The notes: generated by a model not told the origin, from the letters alone. Counted from the first letter of the stretch, positions 27,356 through 37,026 are shown. The stretch: DNA of 64,000 bases from Chitinophagales bacterium (GCA_016786765.1 JAEUUZ010000059.1:124001-188000), one strand, 5' to 3'. Translations and numbers: made by a program.

Positions 27356-28729
27356 ATGTTTGCTCGAATTATTGTGCTCTTTATTTTTTTTGCAGGATTA
27401 AGCATGAATGCTTTTGCTCAATCACCCGCAACCAAAGCCGGTCCAATGAAATCGCAAGGATTTACTAAGCCTCGAATGGCCAACGATGAGTTGCGCAAGG
27501 CTTCGGAGGAAATTAACAAAGAAGCATTGTTTGTGGAGCCAATGGATTCATTAGTTACACCACAAGACAATCCCTCTGAAACAAAGCGCATCACACATAC
27601 TACCATTACGCTTTTACTTTCTTTTGATGCACCGCATGCTGCTTGGAAAATGTCGTCTTATATGAAAGCCGAAGATCCTATTGAGGCTCGAGGTATTAAG
27701 ATGAAAGAATCTTCACAACAGGCTATGGACTTTTATGAAGGCTTTATGTCGGCCATTAACGAAAGTGCCCCGTTTTTCAATATTCATTTACAAGTGTTTG
27801 ATGCTACAAAAAGCGACTCATTATTACGTGAAGTATTGAAAAACGATTCGATTAAGCACAGTGATATTATCATCGGACCCGGCTCCATTTCCGGGGCACG
27901 AATTGTTTCGGAGTATTGCAAAAAGAATAAGATTATTAATATTCAACCTTTTATTGCCGCCCGAAATATTGCATCACAAAATCCTTATTTAGTAAAACTT
28001 GCACCATCAATTGATGCCCATATGGCAAGGATTTTTAGAACTATTGTTGACTCGTTTTCAACCTATAAAACAGTAATTTATTGCTCGAAACGCGAGCGTG
28101 ATTTTGTTGCCGCCTCGGCAATTGATACTTTATTTAAGCAATATAATTTAACGGCAAAGCGCAAGTTGAATTATGTTTTCGTAAATAATGGAGATACCAC
28201 AAAGTCTTCCGCAGCAAGAAGTTTAGGTGCAAATGTATCCGGGGGAAAAACGGTTATTGTGTATTGCAGCTACGACCCATCTACTGTGGAGCAAACGTTA
28301 AAAACCTTTCAACGCGGCAGTGCTGTTATATTTGGAATGCCAACTTGGTTGAACGAGGAGTTGATTCGTGTAGATTATATGAATAATGCCGATTTGCATT
28401 TCACTGATGAATTTTTTGCCGATACTTCCGATAATCAGGTGAAAGATTTTGGAAGACGATATTTGGCTAGCTACGAACATCATCCATCGCAAAGTGCATT
28501 TCTTGGCTACGATGTTGCGCAATATTTACTCTTTTCTATGCAACTTAACGGGTATGTATTTCCGGAAAAAGGAATGTCTTCTCCTTACACCGGTTTAGGG
28601 CATAATTTTTCAATTAAGAAATATTATGCAAAGGGGAAAACCGACACTGTTCCTGTATTTCAATACTACACCAACGAATCAGTACATCAATTCCGATTAC
28701 AGGATTACAAGATTTTACTTTCTGAGTAA
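27356..28729 (+). CDS. Exported PBP1-like (type 1 periplasmic-binding fold) protein
   Basis: A 457-aa protein with signal peptide (cleavage after FAQ near residue 22), a 70-residue linker, then a sequence resembling type 1 periplasmic-binding proteins: MDFYEGFMSAINE, DIIIGPGSISGARIVSEYCKKNKIINIQPF, a middle YCSKRERDFVAASAIDTLF and a C-terminal HPSQSAFLGYDVAQYLLF. In this phylum such domains are often fused to LysM repeats; here no LysM is seen. The ligand is unknown. A weak TATCTTTA box lies about 26 bp upstream. Confidence 0.72.
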   Translation: MFARIIVLFIFFAGLSMNAFAQSPATKAGPMKSQGFTKPRMANDELRKASEEINKEALFVEPMDSLVTPQDNPSETKRITHTTITLLLSFDAPHAAWKMSSYMKAEDPIEARGIKMKESSQQAMDFYEGFMSAINESAPFFNIHLQVFDATKSDSLLREVLKNDSIKHSDIIIGPGSISGARIVSEYCKKNKIINIQPFIAARNIASQNPYLVKLAPSIDAHMARIFRTIVDSFSTYKTVIYCSKRERDFVAASAIDTLFKQYNLTAKRKLNYVFVNNGDTTKSSAARSLGANVSGGKTVIVYCSYDPSTVEQTLKTFQRGSAVIFGMPTWLNEELIRVDYMNNADLHFTDEFFADTSDNQVKDFGRRYLASYEHHPSQSAFLGYDVAQYLLFSMQLNGYVFPEKGMSSPYTGLGHNFSIKKYYAKGKTDTVPVFQYYTNESVHQFRLQDYKILLSE

Positions 28730-28894
28730 TTTCATTTCGTTTTTTAGTAGTCAGAAAATCGCAACTGTTTGAACAGCAATTACTTTTTTTTCTGTTCGTT
28801 GAAAACTAGTGTGTTTAATTTGGTGAGGGAGGAATGAAGTGTTAAATTCATTCAAGTTAGCAACACATTTTTTCTTCACCAAAACCAAACCAAG

Positions 28895-29233
28895 ATGAAT
28901 ACTGCTACTACAGAAATAGGCTTAACCTCTGCACAAAGCTGGTTAGCTGAAGGAAAATCGTTTGATGAAATTCAAAGCATGTTAAATGCTACCGGATTAT
29001 CGGCAGAAGATGTTGATTCGGTAATGAAACAGGTAAAAGACCAACGTTATGAAGCGCAACGCAGAAGAGGACTCCCTTTAATCGGAATAGGTGCTATGCT
29101 TTGTGTGTTAGGATGTGTTGTCACTATTTTAACAAGCGATACCGGTGGAACCGGTTTTCATTTTGCCTTGTATGGCATGACAGGTGTTGGAGCTACCACC
29201 ATTATGGGCGGTTTGGCGATTGTTCTGGGTTAA
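28895..29233 (+). CDS. Small two-helix membrane protein
   Basis: A 112-aa protein. The N-terminal 60 residues are soluble and helical with a UBA-like look (SAQSWLAEGKSFDEIQSMLNATGLSAEDVDSVMKQV); then come a basic stretch (RYEAQRRRG) and two hydrophobic helices separated by TSDTGGTGFH. No family recognised. A hairpin terminator follows directly, so it ends its transcript. Confidence 0.75.
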   Translation: MNTATTEIGLTSAQSWLAEGKSFDEIQSMLNATGLSAEDVDSVMKQVKDQRYEAQRRRGLPLIGIGAMLCVLGCVVTILTSDTGGTGFHFALYGMTGVGATTIMGGLAIVLG

Positions 29234-29251
29234 TACAACAGCATTTAAAAG

Positions 29252-29287
29252 AAAACAGCCGATAGATTTACACTGTCGGCTGTTTTT
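29252..29287. terminator. Bidirectional hairpin terminator
   Basis: An 11-bp perfect stem (29252-29262, AAAACAGCCGA, against 29276-29286) with a 13-base loop, flanked by A-rich sequence on the left and T-rich on the right. It lies between the plus gene ending at 29233 and the minus gene ending at 29303 and can serve both. Confidence 0.8.
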
Positions 29288-29302
29288 ATTTGCAATAGTT
29301 AC

Positions 29303-30808
29303 TTATCGGATAATTGATAAGTGTTGCATTTGCGATGTTCCATTGGCTAAAGTAATGCGAACGCAATAGTTACCGTTAGTTAAATCGGAAGTTTCTATAC
29401 GAATTTTATCCCCTTGCAGAGGGGTAATGGATGCGTTTATTTCTTTCCCTAACATATCCAATAGTTGAACTTTTACATCCTTGCTGTTAGTTGATTGTGC
29501 GAATGCAATAAACGCCTCATTCAATGCAGGATTGGGATATAGCTGGAAAGGCGAAGTTGAAGCTTGCGATTCGATAGTATTTGTAAGACTTTCTTCAATA
29601 CAAATATCATCTAATAAAAGATAAGGCGATGCCACAGTATTCCCTTTGATTTTAACACGCCACCATATTTGACCGAAATCTTTGCTTAACCCTGAAGCAA
29701 AGACTGTTGCTGTTTGCCAGGTAGTATTGCTGAAATTTGGTTTACTGAAAATGTTTTTGGCCCCAGCGGGAATATTCACCACATTGATACTTCCGCATCC
29801 CCCTTGGTTGTTGTGTGTTAATCCATCTGTTAAAACAACATCAAAAGAATCGAGAGGAACATTAGTAGCCAGAGAGGTATAGTAGCGGTACTTAAATGTG
29901 ATTTTATAGTTTTTCCCCGAAAGGAAATTGTAATCATACGCTGCTCCTTCCGCTCTGTTATTTCCACAAGCGCCAAGTAAAAGACATTGGGTTCCTGATG
30001 GGTAATTGATACCAGCTACATCGGGTAATATGCTTGGGCTCCCATTCACAGAAGACCATCCTTCAAGCGGCTGACCGATTCCTCTGAACAGATCAACAGC
30101 GTTTTCTTTGTTTTGAATGAGGCCTACAATCGAATCGTCAAAATTAATGCAGAGGGTACTTGCAAGTTCTTCAATACAAAAATCATCCATTAACAGATAA
30201 GGTGAATTAGCAACAGGCGATGAAATATTTACTCTAAACCAAAGTTGTGTATGCGGTTGAGAAAGACCCGAAACAGTTAAAGAAGCAGTTTGCCAAGTTG
30301 TATCATTAAAATTAGTTACCGATAAAATGTTTGTGGCTCCTGAAGGAATAGCGGGTACTGAAATTGTACCACATCCTCCTTGATTGATATGCCCCAATCC
30401 ATCCGTAAGCAAAACATCAAAAGTTTGAATAGGTGAATTCGTTGATTGCAAACTGAAGTATCTGTACTTAAATGAAACTTTATACTGTTTTCCGGTTTGG
30501 AAAGCATAACTGTAAGCTGCTCCTTCAGCCCTGTTATTCCCACAAGCGCCCATCAACAAACATTGTTTTCCCGAAGGATAATTAACGCCTGCAATGTTAG
30601 GGAAAATACTAGGGCTCCCACTTACTGAAATCCAGCCTTCGAAAGGTTGTCCAACTCCTCTAAAAAGGTCGATGGCGTTTTCTTTATTGGCTGTTATTCC
30701 AATTATCGAATCATCAAAGTTAAAGCATTTGGGTTGCGCCACTATTAGACCTGAAAGGAATAGGAGCGCGAAAGATAAGTGTATGTTTAGTTTCCTCATG
30801 TTCATCAT
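29303..30808 (-). CDS. Secreted protein with tandem duplicated domain and T9SS type A sorting domain
   Basis: A 501-aa exported protein. Signal peptide to about residue 25, then two copies of a roughly 195-residue domain. Both begin C-x-NFDDSI-x-G, share LFRG-x-GQP-x-EGW and a GACGNNRAEGAAY motif, and end LLxDDxCIEE. A C-terminal type A sorting domain (about 420-501) follows, with FQLYPNPALNEAF, QLLDMLGKEI and LTNGNYCVRI. It is expected to cross the outer membrane through the T9SS. The repeated domain looks like a carbohydrate-binding-module-type jelly roll, which is only inference. The start may be Met1, Met2 or Met4 (30808-30799). Confidence 0.85.
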   Translation of the reverse strand: MMNMRKLNIHLSFALLFLSGLIVAQPKCFNFDDSIIGITANKENAIDLFRGVGQPFEGWISVSGSPSIFPNIAGVNYPSGKQCLLMGACGNNRAEGAAYSYAFQTGKQYKVSFKYRYFSLQSTNSPIQTFDVLLTDGLGHINQGGCGTISVPAIPSGATNILSVTNFNDTTWQTASLTVSGLSQPHTQLWFRVNISSPVANSPYLLMDDFCIEELASTLCINFDDSIVGLIQNKENAVDLFRGIGQPLEGWSSVNGSPSILPDVAGINYPSGTQCLLLGACGNNRAEGAAYDYNFLSGKNYKITFKYRYYTSLATNVPLDSFDVVLTDGLTHNNQGGCGSINVVNIPAGAKNIFSKPNFSNTTWQTATVFASGLSKDFGQIWWRVKIKGNTVASPYLLLDDICIEESLTNTIESQASTSPFQLYPNPALNEAFIAFAQSTNSKDVKVQLLDMLGKEINASITPLQGDKIRIETSDLTNGNYCVRITLANGTSQMQHLSIIR

Positions 30809-31031
30809 TTTTACGAATATAATGAAATGTTGTTTGTAGCTACCTTTATTGTAAACCTTTAAAGAATAGCTTTATAAGTTTTAAAGCAAAACCAATTACC
30901 TTATTTTTTTCAGGAAAAGTCATATTAATCTGTTGTTTGTCCACAGGTTCGTCCACAGGTATAAAGCGCTTTCCTTTTTCTGCATTTCTTTCATAAATTT
31001 ATCGGTACAGATATATCCATAAAATTCACTC

Positions 31032-34000
31032 ATGAAAAAATATTGTCTATTTCTAGTAGCATTTTTCGTCATACTGGGCAGTAAGCAGATAGTTGCACAA
31101 CAGTGCGATGTAATTTATGTTACACCCACCGGAGCCTCTTCAGGTGTAGCCGGCACCAAAGCCAATCCTGCAAGTTTAACCTATGCATTAACATTGGTAA
31201 CTGCGACCTCCAATAAAATTTGGATGGCACAAGGTAATTATGCTTTAGCACAACCTATTCAACTGATTAGCAATGTAACCATAGAAGGTGGTTTTGATGC
31301 AACAACTTGGATTAAGAGCAATGCAACACCAACTGTTATTGCGAAGGATAACAGCAATGTAATTGTTGCAGCAAATGCATTAGTGGCTTTTGCTGGGAAT
31401 GCAGTAAGTAATTTTCGATTACAAGATTTAACCATAACAGTAGCGAATGCAGTAGGTGCGCAAACTTCGGTGTACGGAATTTATTTGAATGGATGCAGTA
31501 ACTACAATATAGTGCGTTGTAATGTTACAACAGGAAATGCCGGTGCAGGTGTGCCCGGTAATGGAGGAACTGCGGGTGCAGCAGGTGGAGCAGGAGGTGC
31601 AGGTCCTGCAGCAAATGGGAATGAACAATATTTTCCCGGAGGAACCGGAGGTGTTGGAGGCAATAATGGCGGAACAGGTTCTACCAATGGCCGACATAGC
31701 GGTGGAACCGGACCCGGAAGTCCAGGTGCAGGAGCATGTGGGGGTGCCGGAGGAGCAAGCGGAACAGGCCCATCTTGTACTGCGGGTTGTGCTTTTGGAA
31801 GTCCTAATTGCGGGAGTGCAACAGCCGGTCAACCCGGTGTAGCTGGAGGCCCCGGCACAGCTGGAAATGCAGGAGCACCAGGTCCGGCAGGAACGGTTGC
31901 TATTCCCGGTTTTTTTGTGCCGGGTGGGGCAGGAGGAACAGGTACTACAGGCACTCCTGGTTGCGGAGGCGGTGGTGGTGGCGGTGGCGGTGGCCGACAA
32001 AACAGTGGCCCCGATGATGTTGGCGGAGGCGGTGGAGGCGGAGGCGGAGGCGGCTTCGGAGGTACAGGAGGTACAGGTGGCACAGGCGGTGGAGGATCTT
32101 TTGCAGTTTTTTTATATAACAATGGAGCAGGTGGCAGTATTGCCGATTGTGCGCTTAATCCAGGTTTAGGAGGTATTGGTGGCGCTGGAGGAAATGGTGG
32201 ATCAGGCGGATCAGGCGGATCAGGTGGCCCGGGAGGTGCTGCCGGTTGCGGACCAAACCCAGGAGGCGCAGGTGGTGCAGGAGGAACAGGTGGAGCGGGC
32301 GGAGCAGGTGGTGCCGGAGCAAACGGACCAAGCACAGCCCTTTCTGAAAATGGAGGAACACCTGTAACACAAAGTAATATTACGTCTGTGCCCGGAAATC
32401 CACCGGTAATAGCAGTCGATAATCATGGATGTACCAATGCGCAAGTAATTTTTACATCACCAACATCCGGAGCTTGGAATTTCGGAACTGGCGCAACACC
32501 TACAACAGGAAGCGGATCAGGGCCAATTGCTGTAACGTACAGTAATACCGGAAGAAAAACAATTTCTTTCTCCGGAACTTCATTTACCGATTTCGTGGAT
32601 ATCTATACTTCGCAATCGGTATCAGGAACAATCACTGGGAAAAATGCACCGGCCATCAATGGTTGCCCTGATACATTTACTACAACAATTTCCGGTTCTT
32701 TGTATCAGTGGACATTCGGTGCAAATGCACAACCACCGGCTGTTTCAGGAGCGAGTTATCAATCGGCTCCAGTTGTTTTTCTTCAACCCGGTCCGCAATG
32801 GGTAGCCGTTTATGTTACAACTCCTTGTTGCGGTATTGTTAAAGATTCGGTGTTGGTGAATGTACAACCCAACTCGATTAATGTATTGTTAGCTGCCTCC
32901 AAAGATACAATTTGCGCAGGCGATGCGATTACGTATACGGCTACACCAACAGGCTATTTGGGCTATACCTTTATTGTGAACAATGTTCCGGTACAAAATG
33001 GTCCGTCTAATATATTTACTACATCTACATTAAACCCTGGCGACAGTGTTATTGTTGCTGCATTCGATGGTGTTTGTTTTTCTAATCCCAGTGCAGTAAA
33101 ACATCCGGTGGTGAATCCAATTCCTACAGTAAGTTTGGCGAGTTCCGATGCCGATAACACCATTTGCAGTGGCGATAATGTTACGTTTACAGCAACGCCT
33201 AACGGCTACGATACTTATACGTTTTATTACGGAGCAACTGTGTTACAAGCCAATGCTGCCAATACCTATTCAACAACTACATTAGCAGCCGGAAATTCTA
33301 TTACAGTTGTGGCCACGAATAAAGGTTGTAACAGTCTGCAAAGCACTGCAATTGTATCAACAGTAAATCCTATTCCTGTAATTACCATAAGCTCGCCTTC
33401 TCCAAGCTATTGTGTGGGCGATAATATAACCATAACCGCTAATCCAAACACATACGCGAACTACGATTTTAGTTTGAATGGAGCGTCCGTTCAAAGTTCA
33501 GCAGCAAATACTTACAGCGCTACAACATTTGTAACTGGCGATATAGTTGCTGTAGTGGCGTCTGCCAATGGATGTAATAGCAGTGTTCAAACATTACCTG
33601 CATTAACCGTAAATCCTATTCCTTCTGTAACATTAGCAAGCTCAGATGTCGATAATTCCATTTGTCAGAACGAGCAAATTACATTTACTGCTAGTCCGGC
33701 AGGTTTGGCGCTTTATGAGTTTTATAATGGAGCGACCTTACTACAATCTGGAGCTTCCGAAACCTATACCACCACAACACTTCCGTCAGGAAATAGTGTA
33801 ACGGTTTATGCCACAAATCTCAATTGCAAGAGTCCGGTGAGTAATGCCATTGTTACGGCTATTCAGCCGGCACCAACAGTAGATGCAGGTCCAAATCAAA
33901 GTGCTTGTGTGGATGCTGCTGTCATTACTTTATCGGGCAATAATCCGGTGGGTGGAAATTGGACTGGAACCGGAATTGTTAATGCCACAGGCGATTTCGA

Positions 34001-35096
34001 TCCTGCTGTAGCAGGTGTGGGTACGCCAACATTGTACTATTCTTTTACCGATATTGTTACGGGTTGTACAGGGATTGATAGTTTAACGTTCACCGTAACC
34101 CCTCTGCCAACAATACTTTTGGCTACACCTGCTGCTATTTGCGAAGGACAGTCGGCACAATTGTCGGCATCGGGCGGACAAACATACACGTGGTCACCGG
34201 CAGGCGATTTGGATAATGCGAATAGCAGCAATCCGTTAGCTACACCATTAACTACAACACCATATACTGTTACTGTTACGGATAACAATTCATGTAGCAG
34301 TTCGTCTTCCGTTACAGTAACTGTAAAACCAAATCCAATAGCAGATTTCACGGCTAGTGATGTGTGCTTAGGGTTGTCTACTTCTTTCTTGAATACATCT
34401 AATCCGAATGTTGGCATTACATCGGTATGGACATTTGGCGATGGGGCAAGTTCTATACTCGATAATCCTTCGCATACCTATGCAAAAGTAGATACGTTTA
34501 ATGTAACATTGATTGTGGCTTTAAATGGATGCTTGGATACAGTTACGCATGCCGCCATTACTTATCCCGCTACTATAGCCGACTTCAAAGCCTCACCAAC
34601 CTTGGGTTACGATGCAGGTAATAATCCAATTTCGTTTACGAATCTTTCCAAAAATTCAGATACATGGGTATGGGATTTTGGGGATATATCGGGTTCGAAT
34701 GTCAAATCGCCAGCACATCAATACACTACAACAGGTATTTATACCGTTCAGTTGATTGCGGCTAATAGTTATGGTTGTGCAGATACGATTACAAAGAATA
34801 ACTACATCCGTATTTATCCCGAACCGAAAGTATATATGCCAAATGCTTTCTCGCCAAACAGCGATGGCAAAAACGATGTATTGCAGCCCATTGTAAATGG
34901 AGTGAAGTTCTTTGATTTCAGTGTTTTTAACCGATGGGGCGAAAAGGTCTATCATTCCAACGACTCACAAACCGGGTGGGATGGTACATTCAAAGGAGCA
35001 ACTGTTCAGCCCGGCACCTATCCTTATTTGTTAAAGGTTGTGTTTGAAGATGGCCATGTGAGCGATTTAAAAGGCAGTATAACCGTGATTCGATAA
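31032..35096 (+). CDS. Giant glycine-rich surface protein with Ig/PKD repeats and T9SS type B sorting domain
   Basis: A 1354-aa exported protein. Layout: signal peptide (1-22); beta-helix-like N-terminus (about 25-175, IWMAQGNYALAQPIQLISNVTIEGGF); a Gly/Ala/Pro-rich region of about 260 residues with long Gly runs, interrupted by short beta-helix-like phrases such as SFAVFLYNNGAGG (about 355-380); four ~84-residue Ig-like repeats (about 615-950, each with C-x-GD-x-I-x-x-TA and a cysteine near the end); two more beta domains; two PKD domains (WTFGDG, WVWDFGDI); and a gliding-motility-associated C-terminal domain (AFSPNSDGKNDV, FNRWGEKVYHS). Likely a T9SS-exported adhesin. Type B cargo often needs a PorP/SprF partner, none of which is adjacent. 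Confidence 0.88.
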   Translation: MKKYCLFLVAFFVILGSKQIVAQQCDVIYVTPTGASSGVAGTKANPASLTYALTLVTATSNKIWMAQGNYALAQPIQLISNVTIEGGFDATTWIKSNATPTVIAKDNSNVIVAANALVAFAGNAVSNFRLQDLTITVANAVGAQTSVYGIYLNGCSNYNIVRCNVTTGNAGAGVPGNGGTAGAAGGAGGAGPAANGNEQYFPGGTGGVGGNNGGTGSTNGRHSGGTGPGSPGAGACGGAGGASGTGPSCTAGCAFGSPNCGSATAGQPGVAGGPGTAGNAGAPGPAGTVAIPGFFVPGGAGGTGTTGTPGCGGGGGGGGGGRQNSGPDDVGGGGGGGGGGGFGGTGGTGGTGGGGSFAVFLYNNGAGGSIADCALNPGLGGIGGAGGNGGSGGSGGSGGPGGAAGCGPNPGGAGGAGGTGGAGGAGGAGANGPSTALSENGGTPVTQSNITSVPGNPPVIAVDNHGCTNAQVIFTSPTSGAWNFGTGATPTTGSGSGPIAVTYSNTGRKTISFSGTSFTDFVDIYTSQSVSGTITGKNAPAINGCPDTFTTTISGSLYQWTFGANAQPPAVSGASYQSAPVVFLQPGPQWVAVYVTTPCCGIVKDSVLVNVQPNSINVLLAASKDTICAGDAITYTATPTGYLGYTFIVNNVPVQNGPSNIFTTSTLNPGDSVIVAAFDGVCFSNPSAVKHPVVNPIPTVSLASSDADNTICSGDNVTFTATPNGYDTYTFYYGATVLQANAANTYSTTTLAAGNSITVVATNKGCNSLQSTAIVSTVNPIPVITISSPSPSYCVGDNITITANPNTYANYDFSLNGASVQSSAANTYSATTFVTGDIVAVVASANGCNSSVQTLPALTVNPIPSVTLASSDVDNSICQNEQITFTASPAGLALYEFYNGATLLQSGASETYTTTTLPSGNSVTVYATNLNCKSPVSNAIVTAIQPAPTVDAGPNQSACVDAAVITLSGNNPVGGNWTGTGIVNATGDFDPAVAGVGTPTLYYSFTDIVTGCTGIDSLTFTVTPLPTILLATPAAICEGQSAQLSASGGQTYTWSPAGDLDNANSSNPLATPLTTTPYTVTVTDNNSCSSSSSVTVTVKPNPIADFTASDVCLGLSTSFLNTSNPNVGITSVWTFGDGASSILDNPSHTYAKVDTFNVTLIVALNGCLDTVTHAAITYPATIADFKASPTLGYDAGNNPISFTNLSKNSDTWVWDFGDISGSNVKSPAHQYTTTGIYTVQLIAANSYGCADTITKNNYIRIYPEPKVYMPNAFSPNSDGKNDVLQPIVNGVKFFDFSVFNRWGEKVYHSNDSQTGWDGTFKGATVQPGTYPYLLKVVFEDGHVSDLKGSITVIR

Positions 35097-35128
35097 ACAT
35101 TTTTTTATTTGCATTACAATTCTTAACA

Positions 35129-35794
35129 ATGGCATTTTTCACTAAAGAGTATTTCAAGTTTTTTTCCGAGTTGGAAAAGAATAATAATAAAGTTTGGTTT
35201 GATGCCAATCGTTCGCGCTACGAAGAATTTTTGAAGAAACCGTTCAAAAGCTTTGTAGAACATATTATTGCAGAATTGGCGAAAGAAGACTATACCATTT
35301 ATCGCGAAGCCTCAAAATGTATTTTTCGTATCAATAAAGATATTCGCTTCTCGAAAGATAAGTCGCCCTACAAACTCAATTGTGCAGCTGTTTTCGGGAA
35401 GGGAGGTACGAAGGATACTCGTCCGGGTTACTTCTTCCATTTAGGACACAAAGAAATTTTTATCGGAGGTGGAATGTACAGTCCATCGAAAGAAGAAATA
35501 GAGAAAATCCGTCAAGAAATTTATTACAACAGCGATACACTAAATGCTATTGTGAGCAAAAAAGATTTCAAACAATTGTATGGAGAAATCAAAGGCGAGC
35601 GGAACAAAGTATTGCCGGAAGATTATAAAGCCTTCATGAAAGAGCAACCGTATATTGCTAATAAACAATTTTATGTTGTAACTTCTTTTAGTAAAGAAGA
35701 AGTGTTGGCCAACGATTTCGATAAACAATTATTGAAAGCCTTCAAAGTTATGGCTCCGCTCAATGCCTTTTTAACTCAAGCCTTCAGCGAATAA
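35129..35794 (+). CDS. DUF2461 family protein
   Basis: A 221-aa protein of the DUF2461/TIGR02453 family. Typical segments: FFSELEKNNNKVWFDANRSRYEEFLKKPF, IFRINKDIRFSKDKSPYKLN, and GGGMYSPSKEEIEKIRQEI. The function is unknown; family members are widespread in Bacteroidota and actinobacteria. It begins 33 bp after the surface-protein gene and ends six bases before the next gene. Confidence 0.92.
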   Translation: MAFFTKEYFKFFSELEKNNNKVWFDANRSRYEEFLKKPFKSFVEHIIAELAKEDYTIYREASKCIFRINKDIRFSKDKSPYKLNCAAVFGKGGTKDTRPGYFFHLGHKEIFIGGGMYSPSKEEIEKIRQEIYYNSDTLNAIVSKKDFKQLYGEIKGERNKVLPEDYKAFMKEQPYIANKQFYVVTSFSKEEVLANDFDKQLLKAFKVMAPLNAFLTQAFSE

Positions 35795-35800
35795 TAAATT

Positions 35801-36466
35801 ATGCGATTATTACTTTGTTTACCCTCACCTGCTCCATTCAGCACCGTTATTGATTATTTGAATCAACACGGAAGTACTATGTTGCCGAAACAAACGGAAG
35901 ACGTTCAATACCTTTATTCTACTCGGTTTTTGCAGCACGATGTGGATGTAGCGTTTACTGGCGAAAGTTTATTTGAAGTGAATTACAAAGTAACGAAAGC
36001 CATTCAGCAGAAATATCATTTAGCCCTGAAAGTGGGATTCTGCGATAGTTTGAAAATCGACTTAGCTGTTGGTACGGTAGTGAATGTGATTAAGGAAAAA
36101 CCATTATTAATGAATGTGGAGGGGAAAGACGTTTATGAGTCGGGTTTACTGAATGCAAATGATTATCCCCATTTCAAAGGCACTTTCGTGAATATGAACA
36201 ACAGCTACATGAATGTGTTTTTAGATTTAAAGAAGGTGGTTTCGGGTACATTAACAAGTATTCCAAGCAATGACCTTCAAGTAAAGTATGCGCTCGACAC
36301 AATTACCAGCAATGGTATTGGATTTGTTTATCCGTGCATGTTTGAGCGGCAGCCTTTTTATCAAGTGAATGTGGTAAAAAGTAATTTAGTCAACGAACAA
36401 GCCGATGAAGAATTAGCCCAAAAAGTAATAAATGATATACTAATTGATATTTTGCAAAAAATTTAA
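35801..36466 (+). CDS. Divergent MTAN/futalosine-hydrolase-like protein
   Basis: A 221-aa protein that I align by eye with nucleosidases of the MTAN/futalosine hydrolase (MqnB) group. FTGESLFEVNYKVTKAIQQKY stands where TGVGMVATAYALGKAL is usual, LALKVGFCDSLKIDLAVGTVVNV where LxxNAGICGSFxxxLxxGDVVNV is usual, and FYQVNVVKSNLV where the final IRAVSNYVE strand lies. The catalytic SMEGAA segment is replaced by ITSNGIGF, so activity may be lost or altered. It is in a tight group with DUF2461 and DUF4442 genes (6 and 10 bp gaps). Alternatively it is a distinct unknown family. Confidence 0.6.
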   Translation: MRLLLCLPSPAPFSTVIDYLNQHGSTMLPKQTEDVQYLYSTRFLQHDVDVAFTGESLFEVNYKVTKAIQQKYHLALKVGFCDSLKIDLAVGTVVNVIKEKPLLMNVEGKDVYESGLLNANDYPHFKGTFVNMNNSYMNVFLDLKKVVSGTLTSIPSNDLQVKYALDTITSNGIGFVYPCMFERQPFYQVNVVKSNLVNEQADEELAQKVINDILIDILQKI

Positions 36467-36476
36467 ACTGCACACA

Positions 36477-37001
36477 ATGAATCAGGCAACAGTAGATGCA
36501 TACATTGCAAACCAAGAAATACAAGCACAACAATTTATTAAGCGGATAAAAAATCCGTTTTTGTTTCGCTTGTTTATGTTGATCAAATTGCCCATGGCTT
36601 TTTTGGCATCGGTGAAAGTGAAAGAAGTGAATGCTGATGTTTGTGAGATTTCAGTGCCATTTCGTTGGTTGAATCAAAATCCGTTTGGCTCTACTTATTT
36701 TGCGGTATTAGCCATGGCTGCTGAAATGAGCAGTGGAATGATTGCCTTGATGTACACACAAAATGCAAAACCATCTATTGCCATGTTGGTCACTAATCTT
36801 GACGCAAGCTTTATTAAGAAAGCTACTGGTGTAACTACGTTTAAATGCGAGAGTGGTAAAGCTATTCGTGAAGCCATTCAACAATCGGTGTTAACAGGAG
36901 AAGGTAGAACGATTACTTGTAAAGCTATTGGCTATTCTAAGACAGGGGAAATAGAAGCCGAATTCAATGTAACCTGGTCGTTTAAGGCAAGAACGAAATA
37001 A
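36477..37001 (+). CDS. DUF4442 hotdog-fold protein
   Basis: A 174-aa protein resembling DUF4442, a hotdog-fold thioesterase-like group. Features: a predicted helix with FLFRLFMLIKLPMAFLASVKV, the strand CEISVPFRWLNQNPFGSTYF, a helix VLAMAAEMSSGMIALMY and strands ending FNVTWSFKART. ATG 36477 is chosen over an in-frame upstream ATG at 36444 that overlaps the preceding gene. Enzymatic activity is not shown for the family. Confidence 0.83.
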   Translation: MNQATVDAYIANQEIQAQQFIKRIKNPFLFRLFMLIKLPMAFLASVKVKEVNADVCEISVPFRWLNQNPFGSTYFAVLAMAAEMSSGMIALMYTQNAKPSIAMLVTNLDASFIKKATGVTTFKCESGKAIREAIQQSVLTGEGRTITCKAIGYSKTGEIEAEFNVTWSFKARTK

Positions 37002-37026
37002 TTTATTTTCATTTACCTCATTTTTG

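Noticed and set aside
31428-32444. Several long open frames over the glycine-rich region, including poly-Pro frames on the minus strand
   Set aside because: They are side effects of the GGN-rich repeat: the sense frame has a signal peptide, Ig/PKD repeats and a sorting domain, while the others lack any start or domain logic.
36444-36476. Upstream ATG for the DUF4442 gene
   Set aside because: It lies inside the preceding gene; the later ATG 36477 starts right at the conserved part.
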